Positions 1 to 5,334 of a stretch of 5,873 nucleotides of DNA are shown piece after piece. The stretch spans positions 1-5,873 of the forward strand of contig JAGRHE010000171.1 in NCBI GenBank assembly GCA_020445165.1. Reading direction: 5' to 3'. Made by a program: the position numbers and the translations under genes. Numbering within the stretch: the first letter of the stretch is position 1; the number at the start of each line of letters is the position of its first letter. The notes beneath the pieces are model-generated. The model was not told the DNA's origin and made no database searches. It saw only the letters and a list, made by a program, of their open reading frames with translations. The stretch is from Gammaproteobacteria bacterium. GTDB lineage: Bacteria; Pseudomonadota; Gammaproteobacteria; Chromatiales; Sedimenticolaceae.

Positions 1-308
1 GTCGCCCGTTGTGGGCGCTTCTCCTCCTTGAAGCCGCGCACGTAGCGACGTGCCAGGAGTATCTGTTCGCGGGTCGGTCGGAAGTTGATCATGCCGGCCG
101 GGGTGTCGCTGGATACGAAACCCGGCAGGGTCGGGTGATTGACATGCAACAGCAGCGGCAGCAGGTCGAAGAAGCTGCGCTGCTCGTGGGTGAGCGTGGC
201 GCGGATGCGCGCTATGCGCGTGTCACGCAGGCTGAGGAAGCGGCCGACGACGCGGTTTAGGGCCTTGCGCCCGGGACCGGCTTCTTCGTCGGCTGCCGCC
301 TGCTGCAT
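1..308 (-). CDS. cyaA: Class I adenylate cyclase, N-terminal fragment (runs off left edge)
   Basis: Class I adenylate cyclases make cAMP from ATP in the cytoplasm, the signal read by CRP/Vfr-type regulators. Only the first 102 codons are present, read toward base 1 with no stop. After a short Ala/Glu-rich start come RKALNRVVGRFLSLRDTRIA (residues 14-33), then LLPLLLHVNHPTLPGFV (about 49-65) and TPAG (69-72). This matches the remembered start of the family in E. coli and Pseudomonas (LLP.L.H.NHPL.PG, then P.G, then a proline- and aromatic-containing segment). The catalytic part lies outside the window. The ATG at 308 is chosen because GGTGA sits 7 nt upstream and no other in-frame start codon lies in the 17-bp gap before it. 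That gap follows the stop of the PAS-GGDEF gene, so transcription is probably shared. Family assignment is firm for a fragment; catalytic competence cannot be judged. Confidence 0.9.
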   Translation of the reverse strand, partial: MQQAAADEEAGPGRKALNRVVGRFLSLRDTRIARIRATLTHEQRSFFDLLPLLLHVNHPTLPGFVSSDTPAGMINFRPTREQILLARRYVRGFKEEKRPQRA

Positions 309-325
309 CTGCGTGTCACCGTTGC

Positions 326-1138
326 TCAGGCGTCGCCGTCGGTATGCAGGTCGTTGTGCGCCTTGCGCAGCAGCGTGCGCATATCATCGCCCTTGGTCCA
401 GCAGGCCAGACCGAATGCCAGTTGTGGACGGATATCGTCGTAGGGCTCGGGCAGTCGCATGCTCGCCTGTTCCGTCCTGATCTTGTCCAGCAGGGCGTGT
501 GCGTCGGTGATCTCGGTCTCCGGCAACACCAGGATGAACTCGTCGTCGTCCCAGCGTCCGATCTGGTCGACCCAGCGCAGCCGATCGCGCAGGAAGCGCG
601 ACACCGCGAGTGACGCCGGGTCGGTCGACAGTGGCCGCACGCTGGCCAGGTGTTGCAGGTCGACCTTGACCAGCACCACGCTGAGTGGGTTCTGGTAACG
701 TCGGCTGCGCGAGACCTGGAGGTCGAGTGCCTGGCTGATGGCGCGCCGGTTCGGCAGGCCTGTGAGCTCGTCGGTCAGGCGCAGGTCGTCGACCTGCTGG
801 CGCAGGCGCGCGTTCTCCTCGGCCAGTCGTTCCTGGTCGGATACGTCGAGCAACAGTAGCAGTTGACCGCCGTCTTCGCTGCGGTACGTCGCGCGCTTGA
901 TCCAGCGCTGGTTGGCGATGTCGTGATACAGGTGCGGGTCGCTGCCGAGCAGGCGCCGGGCCGATTCGGGCAGGTCGCCGATCGGCTGGCCGACGATCTG
1001 TTCCGCGCGCATGCCGAGCAATGCCGACATTGCCTTGTTGACCGATTCCACGCGTCCGTCGAGGCCGATGCTGAGCAGTCCGACCGGGATTTCCTGCAGC
1101 AGTTTCTGATCGATGTGTTGCATGAGGCTTTGTTCCAT
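326..1138 (-). CDS. PAS domain plus degenerate GGDEF domain protein, probable c-di-GMP receptor
   Basis: A 270-aa soluble protein with no membrane segment or signal peptide. Residues about 14-100 form a PAS fold (EIPVGLLSIGLDGRVESVN, LLGM..EQIVGQP), followed by a coiled linker (102-119) and a GGDEF domain (about 120-262, opening with LTDELTGLPNRRA). The signature is DDDEF (197-201) instead of GGDEF. The metal-binding Asp of the usual D.D.FK..ND stretch is Lys158, and the Asn-Asp pair is Ser166-Val167, so cyclase activity is very unlikely. An I-site RxxD (Arg188-Asp191) is kept, exactly five residues before the signature, as in product-binding GGDEF domains. It may therefore bind c-di-GMP and act by protein contact, with PAS sensing another cue. 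The start at 1138 is preferred over an ATG 39 bases upstream because AAGGGGAG lies directly before it. It is followed 17 bp later by cyaA. Confidence 0.92.
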   Translation of the reverse strand: MEQSLMQHIDQKLLQEIPVGLLSIGLDGRVESVNKAMSALLGMRAEQIVGQPIGDLPESARRLLGSDPHLYHDIANQRWIKRATYRSEDGGQLLLLLDVSDQERLAEENARLRQQVDDLRLTDELTGLPNRRAISQALDLQVSRSRRYQNPLSVVLVKVDLQHLASVRPLSTDPASLAVSRFLRDRLRWVDQIGRWDDDEFILVLPETEITDAHALLDKIRTEQASMRLPEPYDDIRPQLAFGLACWTKGDDMRTLLRKAHNDLHTDGDA

Positions 1139-1141
1139 TGG

Positions 1142-1149
1142 CTCCCCTT
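1142..1149 (-). promoter_or_regulatory. Ribosome binding site deciding the PAS-GGDEF start
   Basis: On the minus strand AAGGGGAG ends 3 nt before the ATG at 1138 (5 nt if the core is AAGGGG). The longer reading from 1177 has no comparable site, and its 13 extra residues (MQALSCNRFQ...) do not resemble a PAS protein start. This fixes the start at 1138. Confidence 0.65.
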
Positions 1150-1158
1150 GAAAGCGAT

Positions 1159-1176
1159 TGCAGGATAATGCCTGCA
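1159..1176 (-). repeat. Inverted repeat in the leader of the PAS-GGDEF/cyaA unit
   Basis: A perfect 6-bp inverted repeat, TGCAGG / CCTGCA, with a 6-nt spacer (CATTAT on the minus strand). It lies 20 bases upstream of the ATG at 1138 and 9 bases before its ribosome binding site. It could be an operator half-site pair or an mRNA hairpin, and CATTAT also resembles a -10 element. I found no convincing -35 partner, so no promoter is claimed. No T-run follows. Confidence 0.4.
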
Positions 1177-1222
1177 TCCGCTTTTAATTCGGCCGGCGGA
1201 CGCTGATCTTTAGTGGCAAACA

Positions 1223-1236
1223 GGCGCGATCGCGCC
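1223..1236. promoter_or_regulatory. Perfect 14-bp palindrome between divergent genes (possible operator)
   Basis: GGCGCGATCGCGCC is a perfect palindrome, 22 bp upstream of the ATG at 1259 and 84 bp upstream of the divergent start at 1138. The position suits a dimeric repressor acting on one or both genes. The core GCGATCGC contains a GATC methylation site. A GC-rich genome throws up GC palindromes fairly often, so function is inferred from position only. Confidence 0.35.
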
Positions 1237-1258
1237 GCTTCGCCTAGACTCGGGAGCG

Positions 1259-1720
1259 ATGCAAGAGACTGAAAGAACGAACCCGCTGCGGCCCGCCAGG
1301 CGCGTCGATCCGGCGACCGCGTTGTGGCGGCTGGCACCGACCCGCGCCGGCGACGGCCGCAGCGTGGCGGATTTCATGATGCTGATTCCCGGTCTCGGTG
1401 CCTGTCCACAGACGGTGCGCGACCAGGTCGCCGATCGCATCCGTGCGGTATGCGCCGGTTATGGTGAGCAGGTCGTGTTTGCCGACGTCAATTACGCGAT
1501 CAACGTGCTCTGGGTCAGCGTGATCGCAGAACCGGGCCTGACCGGACGGGTGGCGCAATCCATCCGCGCCGAGGTGCCACAGGCCCTGTTGGTCGGTGGC
1601 CAGCTGGGCGCGGTGAATGGGGCGCTGAGCGCGCGTGATGGGCGTACCGCCCTGTGGCAGCGTTTCCGGCGCCTGTCGCGGCGTCTGGGCGGCTTGATCG
1701 AGGGACCGGGCGGGCGTTGA
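1259..1720 (+). CDS. Unrecognised 153-aa conserved-looking protein
   Basis: I do not recognise the function. It is the only plus-strand gene, divergent from the PAS-GGDEF gene and convergent with the FKBP gene (30 bp between stops). GGGAG stands 3 nt before the ATG, a tight but usable ribosome binding site. The first 35 residues are Arg/Pro-rich. The core has VADFMMLIPGL (residues 36-46), a helix-like QTVRDQVADRIRAV (51-64) and a hydrophobic stretch VVFADVNYAINVLWVSVIAE (72-91), followed by RVAQSIRAEVPQALLVG (97-113). The last 25 residues are Arg/Gly-rich. The hydrophobic part is interrupted by Asp and Asn and looks like beta strands in a small alpha/beta cytoplasmic domain rather than a membrane span. 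No signal peptide is evident. Composition and the regular hydrophobic pattern favour a real gene, but no catalytic motif is visible. Confidence 0.7.
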   Translation: MQETERTNPLRPARRVDPATALWRLAPTRAGDGRSVADFMMLIPGLGACPQTVRDQVADRIRAVCAGYGEQVVFADVNYAINVLWVSVIAEPGLTGRVAQSIRAEVPQALLVGGQLGAVNGALSARDGRTALWQRFRRLSRRLGGLIEGPGGR

Positions 1721-1750
1721 TCGGACCGGCCCGGTGGCTGAAGCGTCGCG

Positions 1751-2179
1751 TCAGACGATCTCGAGTAATTCGATCTCGAAGGTCAGTGCCTTGCCGGCCA
1801 GGGGATGGTTGGCGTCCAGGCGCACCTCGTCATCGGTGAACGAGACGACGGTGAAGTTGTTGACCTGACCGTTTTCCGCCTGCCCCTGCAGCACCATCCC
1901 GGGGGTCAGCTCGATGCCCTGCGGCATCATTTCTCGTGGCACGTTCTGGATCATGTCCGGGTTGGTTTCGCCGTAGGCCTCCTCGGCCGCCAGCGTGACG
2001 GTGCAGGTTTCGCCGACGCCGAGTCCGGCGACCGCGTTCTCGAATCCCGGGATCAACTGGCCCTGGCCGAGCGCGAATTCCATCGGCTCGCCACCGCGCG
2101 ATGAATCGAACTGGCTGCCGTCTTCGAGGGTGCCGGTGTAGTGGACGCGAACGGTGTCGCCGCTGCTGGGTTTCTGCAT
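1751..2179 (-). CDS. FKBP-type peptidyl-prolyl cis-trans isomerase, SlyD-like
   Basis: A 142-aa cytoplasmic prolyl isomerase/folding helper. The split FKBP domain is clear: GDTVRVHYTGTLEDGSQFDSS (residues 7-27), FALGQGQLIPGFENAV (35-50) and, after the insert, DANHPLAGKALTFEIELLEI (122-141). The insert-in-flap domain typical of SlyD and FkpB/SlpA, which binds unfolded chains, occupies about residues 66-118. The protein stops right after the FKBP fold, so the His/Cys-rich metal-binding tail of E. coli SlyD (196 aa) is absent and nickel handling is not expected. The ATG at 2179 is chosen because GGAG lies 6 nt upstream; a second in-frame ATG four codons earlier has no such site. It appears to have its own promoter in the 161-bp gap behind the MazG-like gene. 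Whether it is SlyD or FkpB by orthology cannot be settled here. Confidence 0.93.
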   Translation of the reverse strand: MQKPSSGDTVRVHYTGTLEDGSQFDSSRGGEPMEFALGQGQLIPGFENAVAGLGVGETCTVTLAAEEAYGETNPDMIQNVPREMMPQGIELTPGMVLQGQAENGQVNNFTVVSFTDDEVRLDANHPLAGKALTFEIELLEIV

Positions 2180-2200
2180 GTTGCTCTCCATCGAGGCTGG

Positions 2201-2215
2201 CGGTGCATGGCACCG
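2201..2215 (-). repeat. Hairpin in the FKBP mRNA leader
   Basis: On the minus strand a perfect 6-bp stem CGGTGC / GCACCG closes a CAT loop, 11 bases upstream of the GGAG ribosome binding site of the FKBP gene. It could affect translation or mRNA life. No T-run follows, so it is not a terminator. Confidence 0.4.
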
Positions 2216-2272
2216 GCGTGGCTTTGCACAATCCGAACGCGCCCGCAGCAAGCCTGGATCAACTGCAGTGCC

Positions 2273-2301
2273 GTTATCTGATTGATTCTGTTGAGTGCCA
2301 A
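2273..2301 (-). promoter_or_regulatory. Predicted sigma70 promoter for the FKBP gene
   Basis: On the minus strand TTGGCA (5 of 6 to the -35 consensus, bases 2301-2296) and GATAAC (4 of 6 to the -10 consensus, bases 2278-2273) are separated by the ideal 17 bp. Transcription would begin near 2266, giving a leader of roughly 87 nt. TGGCAC also recalls a sigma54 -24 element, but no GC pair sits at the matching -12 position, so sigma54 is rejected. Confidence 0.5.
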
Positions 2302-2317
2302 CCTTAACGGATTCTGC

Positions 2318-2332
2318 GCCGCGATGCGCGGC
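2318..2332 (-). repeat. GC hairpin behind the MazG-like gene, weak terminator candidate
   Basis: On the minus strand GCCGCG / CGCGGC forms a perfect 6-bp stem with a CAT loop, 8 bases after the MazG-like stop codon. The following bases (GCAGAATCCGTT) hold no T-run, so it may block RNA decay or slow polymerase rather than act as an intrinsic terminator. It lies just upstream of the FKBP promoter. Confidence 0.35.
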
Positions 2333-2340
2333 CGCCCGGC

Positions 2341-2697
2341 TCAGTCGTATTCGTCGGCACGCCGCGCGTCGCCGCGCACACGCTCGCTCGGGTAGCGCGA
2401 CTGGTTGATTGCGAGCTTGCGATAGGCGGCGTCGATCAGGTCGATGTCGAGCCGTTCGGACAGCCGCACCAGGTAGATCAGGATATCGGCGAGCTCGAGT
2501 GCGACGGCCTCTTTCTTGTCGCCGGTGATTGCGGCGCTCTGCGCCTCGCTGAGCCACTGGAAATGTTCCAGCAGCTCCCCGGCCTCGCCGGCCAGCGCCA
2601 TGCTGAGGTTTTTCGGCGAATGGAACTGTTCCCAGTCGCGTTCGCGGGCGAACGCCAGTAGCTGGGCGTTCAGGTCATCGAGGCTGTCGCGCGGCAT
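2341..2697 (-). CDS. MazG-like nucleotide pyrophosphohydrolase (DCTPP1/RS21-C6 type)
   Basis: A 118-aa all-alpha NTP pyrophosphohydrolase of the kind that hydrolyses (d)NTPs, often dCTP or modified dCTP, to the monophosphate and pyrophosphate, cleaning the nucleotide pool. The family pattern is complete: FARERDWEQFHSPKNLSMAL (residues 16-35) with the substrate-site Trp, His and Lys-Asn, then the Mg2+-binding E38xxE41 (GEAGELLEHFQWL), and E68xxD71 (LELADILIYLVRL). The length is normal for the short single-domain form; E. coli MazG is a two-domain protein. The ATG at 2697 is chosen since GGAAGG lies 3 nt before it and related proteins begin close to the DSL motif. An ATG at 2718, adding seven residues, lacks a ribosome binding site but cannot be excluded. 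The GGDEF-EAL gene stops 27 bp upstream, so the two are likely co-transcribed; no functional link is apparent. Confidence 0.9.
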   Translation of the reverse strand: MPRDSLDDLNAQLLAFARERDWEQFHSPKNLSMALAGEAGELLEHFQWLSEAQSAAITGDKKEAVALELADILIYLVRLSERLDIDLIDAAYRKLAINQSRYPSERVRGDARRADEYD

Positions 2698-2724
2698 CGG
2701 CCTTCCGGTTCGGGACATTCGCCG

Positions 2725-5025
2725 CTATGACAACACGTTTGCGGCAACACGGCCATTGTCGGCTCCATGATCGAGCTCGTTGCGCAACAGTTCGCGCAAT
2801 GCATGCAGCGGCATCGGTTTGGCGTACAGGAAGCCCTGGCCCAGCTCGCAGTGCTGAACCAGCAGAAAGCCGGTCTGTCTGCGGTCCTCGATGCCCTCGG
2901 CGATTACCTCCAGGCCCAGCGCATGTGCCATCGCGATGATGGCGCGGATCAGCGACGAGCTGGCCTCGCTGTCGGGGATCTCCCGGGTGAAGCTGCGGTC
3001 GATCTTGAGGATGTCGAACGGGAAGCGTTGCAGGTAGTTGAGTGCCGAATAGCCGGTGCCGAAATCGTCGATCGACAGGCGTACGCCGATGCGATCGAGC
3101 TGACCGATGAACTCGCCGATCTCGGGACGGTCGTCGATCAAGACCGATTCGGTGATCTCCAGTTCCAGCTGGCTCGGCATCAGGCCCGAGTCGCGCAATG
3201 CATGCAGCATGCAGTCGAGCAGGCGGCGCGGCCGGCTGAACTGCCTGGTCGACAGGTTTACGGCGACCCGGAAGTCGCGCTCGGCGTGCAGGGTGCCGAT
3301 CTGGCGGCAGGCCTCCTTGAGCACCCATTCCCCGATCTCGTGGATCAGGCCGGTTTCCTCGGCAACCGGTATGAACTTGTCCGGCGGCACCTCGCCCAGT
3401 TCGCGGCTGGTCCAGCGCAGCAGCGCCTCGGCAGCAACCGTGCGTCCCGAGCTGAGGTTGACGATGGGCTGGAACTCGAGCCGCAGTTCGTCGCGCGCGA
3501 GCGCGTGGCGCAGGTTGTGTTCCAGGCGCATCGCCTCGACCGCGGCCGCATCCAGCGAAGGGTCGTAGTAGCTGTAACGGTTGCGGCCCTGTTCCTTGGC
3601 TGCATACATGGCGATGTCGGCATTCTTGAGCAGTTTCAATGGCTCGGTGCCGCCTTCCGGAAACGATGCCACGCCTATGCTGGCACCGACGAAGAACTCA
3701 TGGTCGCCGATGAAAAAGGGCTGAGACAGCGTCTTGAGCAGATCGCGCGCGCACTGTTCCCAGTCGCCGCCGCCCGAGGACTCCGGGCAGATGACCAGGA
3801 ACTCGTCGCCGCCCAGGCGCGACACTGTGTCGCTGTCGCGCATCTGGGCGCGCAGACGCTGCGCTGCCTCGCGTAGCAGCTCGTCGCCGGCCGCGTGCCC
3901 CAAGGAGTCGTTGACCTGCTTGAAGCGGTCCAGGTCGAGGAACAGCACCTGCACACTGCCACCTTCGCGCCGGGCCCACTTGACCGCCTGGGTCAGGCGG
4001 TCAAGTGCGAGGCTGCGGTTGGGCAGCCCCGTGAGCTGGTCGTAGTTGGCCTGGTGGGCCAGCTTTTTCTCCGACTCGAAACGGTGATCGATCTCGCGCT
4101 GCAGCCTTTCGTTGTGGCGGCGCAGTTCCATGCGCTGCTGGCGGGCGTTTTCGAAGCGTGTCTGCAACACCTGGTTGTGACTGCCCAGGCGCAGCAGGTG
4201 GGCGACGCCGAACAACAGCGGCACGGATACCAGGGCCAGCCCGGCCAGGAACAACGGCGACGCGAGCAGCACCTGCATTGCATCGCCCTGCCGGGTGCCC
4301 AGCAGGCGCAGGTCGTGTTCGCCGATCGCCACCTCGATGCGATCGGGATCGCGTGCCAGTACTGAAACGGGCCCCGCCATGCCGCTGCTTGTCACGACAC
4401 GATACTTGTCGCTGACCAGGGCGATCGGGTTCGGGCCGGCCAGAAGGGGCCGAAGGGCTGCATCCGCAGACAGGTCGGCGAGCATGCTGGCAACGCCTTC
4501 GCCCTCATGCATCACGGCTGCACTGAACCGCAGCAGGCTGCCCGATGGCTGGTGTTCGACCTGGACCCTGCCCGGTCGATCGACCTTGTGCACGCGGAAA
4601 GCCGTCTGTTCCACCTGGCCGTTGACGTCGACTTCGAGCAGCGTGTGGCCCTTTTCGTCGACCAGCAGCAGTCGACTCAATGGTGGCTGCATGGCCTGCA
4701 GTGCGTTCCTGAATTCGTTGGCCAGCGCAGCGCTTAGGCGGGGTGGCCGGGCCTGGGTGTCAGCGCCCAGCCCGAATCCGGTCATGTACTGTCGCACGGC
4801 ACTGGACTGTGCCAGTTCGTCGACCTGCACCTGCCGCCTGGTGAGCAACAGCTCGATCGCGGCGGCCCGTTCCCCGGTCGCCAGCCGGGCCTGCCCATTC
4901 AGGGCAAGCTGCAGCTGTGACTGGGCGACGAACACGACGCCAAGCAGCACGGCCAGGTACAGTGCCAGCAGAAAGCCGATAGCCTGCAGCGCGCGATGAT
5001 TGCCGGTGGGCGAAGAGAGCTTCAT
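2725..5025 (-). CDS. Membrane-bound sensor with GGDEF and EAL domains (c-di-GMP cyclase/phosphodiesterase)
   Basis: A 766-aa inner-membrane protein. Membrane segments are at about 12-35 and 253-279; the periplasmic region between them (about 36-252, with SRLLLVDEKGHTLLEVD at 117-133) looks Cache-like, ligand unknown. A charged coiled linker (283-325) leads to the GGDEF domain (about 326-487): D364, N372-D373 and GGDEF (405-409) are intact, with an RxxD I-site at R396/D399. The EAL domain (about 500-750) has E533-A-L, N590, E623, D653-D654, K674, E710 and Q730, the residues expected for Mg2+ binding and hydrolysis. Both making and breaking c-di-GMP therefore look possible; family experience says one activity often dominates or GTP on GGDEF tunes EAL. 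The ATG at 5025 starts a good membrane anchor (MKLSS...) but has only a weak ribosome binding site (GGCGAAG, about 10 nt away). Confidence 0.95.
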   Translation of the reverse strand: MKLSSPTGNHRALQAIGFLLALYLAVLLGVVFVAQSQLQLALNGQARLATGERAAAIELLLTRRQVQVDELAQSSAVRQYMTGFGLGADTQARPPRLSAALANEFRNALQAMQPPLSRLLLVDEKGHTLLEVDVNGQVEQTAFRVHKVDRPGRVQVEHQPSGSLLRFSAAVMHEGEGVASMLADLSADAALRPLLAGPNPIALVSDKYRVVTSSGMAGPVSVLARDPDRIEVAIGEHDLRLLGTRQGDAMQVLLASPLFLAGLALVSVPLLFGVAHLLRLGSHNQVLQTRFENARQQRMELRRHNERLQREIDHRFESEKKLAHQANYDQLTGLPNRSLALDRLTQAVKWARREGGSVQVLFLDLDRFKQVNDSLGHAAGDELLREAAQRLRAQMRDSDTVSRLGGDEFLVICPESSGGGDWEQCARDLLKTLSQPFFIGDHEFFVGASIGVASFPEGGTEPLKLLKNADIAMYAAKEQGRNRYSYYDPSLDAAAVEAMRLEHNLRHALARDELRLEFQPIVNLSSGRTVAAEALLRWTSRELGEVPPDKFIPVAEETGLIHEIGEWVLKEACRQIGTLHAERDFRVAVNLSTRQFSRPRRLLDCMLHALRDSGLMPSQLELEITESVLIDDRPEIGEFIGQLDRIGVRLSIDDFGTGYSALNYLQRFPFDILKIDRSFTREIPDSEASSSLIRAIIAMAHALGLEVIAEGIEDRRQTGFLLVQHCELGQGFLYAKPMPLHALRELLRNELDHGADNGRVAANVLS

Positions 5026-5178
5026 CGGCGCGGGACTTCGCCATCCCCGACTGCGAAAGGCGCACGCATCGGTGTCACGCCGTGCCAGGTGCTGCGGCCG
5101 GTGAGCCTGCTGATGTAAAGATCGGTCGCGGTGCGCGCGCGCGCCGAGCTTGCTGGTACATGGATCGTCCCCTGAAGG

Positions 5179-5203
5179 TGTCGGCCGACAGCCGTTTTGT
5201 CGG
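5179..5203. promoter_or_regulatory. Palindrome plus repeated half-site, possible operator
   Basis: TGTCGGCCGACA (5179-5190) is a perfect 12-bp palindrome. A third copy of the half-site, TGTCGG, follows at 5198-5203, 19 bp from the first and in the same orientation; it can also pair with CCGACA as a 6-bp stem with a 7-nt loop. It lies about 150-180 bp upstream of the GGDEF-EAL start, a reasonable place for a regulator to bind. No known regulator is recognised from the motif. Confidence 0.35.
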
Positions 5204-5220
5204 TCCTGATACCAGGGGCT

Positions 5221-5240
5221 ATCGGCGTGAAGCCGCCGAT
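5221..5240. repeat. 7-bp inverted repeat with 6-nt loop
   Basis: ATCGGCG and CGCCGAT flank TGAAGC, giving a perfect 7-bp stem. It sits about 95 bp after the argH stop. No T-run follows on either strand within 10 bases, so it is not a standard intrinsic terminator; it could be an RNA structure at the end of the argH message. Confidence 0.4.
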
Positions 5241-5334
5241 GTTGACCGAAAAATTATGCCGGCGCGGTGCCCCAGGGCATGCCCGCCCGTCTGCGCTGCC
5301 GCGGGCCTGACGCGTGGCTGGAATCTGTCGTTCT

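Larger units (their letters stand above)
5026..5334. other. Gene-free 309-bp region between argH and the GGDEF-EAL gene
   Basis: I see no convincing gene here. Open frames on both strands are overhangs of frames antisense to or shifted from argH, rich in Arg, Pro and Ala. The region should hold the end of the argH transcript and the promoter and leader of the GGDEF-EAL gene. On the minus strand CATAAT (5 of 6 to the -10 consensus) followed by a T5 run (5249-5253) is the most AT-rich spot, but no good -35 precedes it. GC-rich inverted repeats upstream of it (TGCCC at 5268-5272, GGGCA at 5275-5279, TGCCC at 5280-5284) lie too far from the T-run for a clear intrinsic terminator. A 14-bp alternating run of GC steps lies at 5131-5144. 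Confidence 0.6.

Noticed and set aside
384..1337. A 317-codon minus-strand frame overlapping the PAS-GGDEF gene
   Set aside because: Arg/Pro/Ala-rich translation typical of a shifted frame; the PAS and GGDEF motifs are in another frame.
1721..1750. Terminator between the convergent genes (ACCGG-C-CCGGT at 1725-1735)
   Set aside because: The dyad leaves too small a loop and no T-run follows on either strand.
2285..2301. Sigma54 promoter suggested by TTGGCAC on the minus strand
   Set aside because: The required TTGC-like -12 element is absent at the right spacing; the sigma70 reading fits better.
2180..2557. An N-terminal extension of the FKBP reading frame
   Set aside because: The extra 126 residues are Arg-rich, partly antisense-frame to the MazG-like gene, and include the predicted promoter. 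The ATG at 2179 has a good ribosome binding site and begins at the normal FKBP boundary.
2767..3876. A 369-codon open frame on the plus strand
   Set aside because: It is entirely antisense to the GGDEF-EAL gene, whose motifs are unmistakable. Long antisense frames are common in GC-rich DNA.
5131..5144. Alternating GTGCGCGCGCGCGC run as a functional Z-DNA or repeat-expansion site
   Set aside because: Only 14 bp in a GC-rich background; nothing else supports a role.
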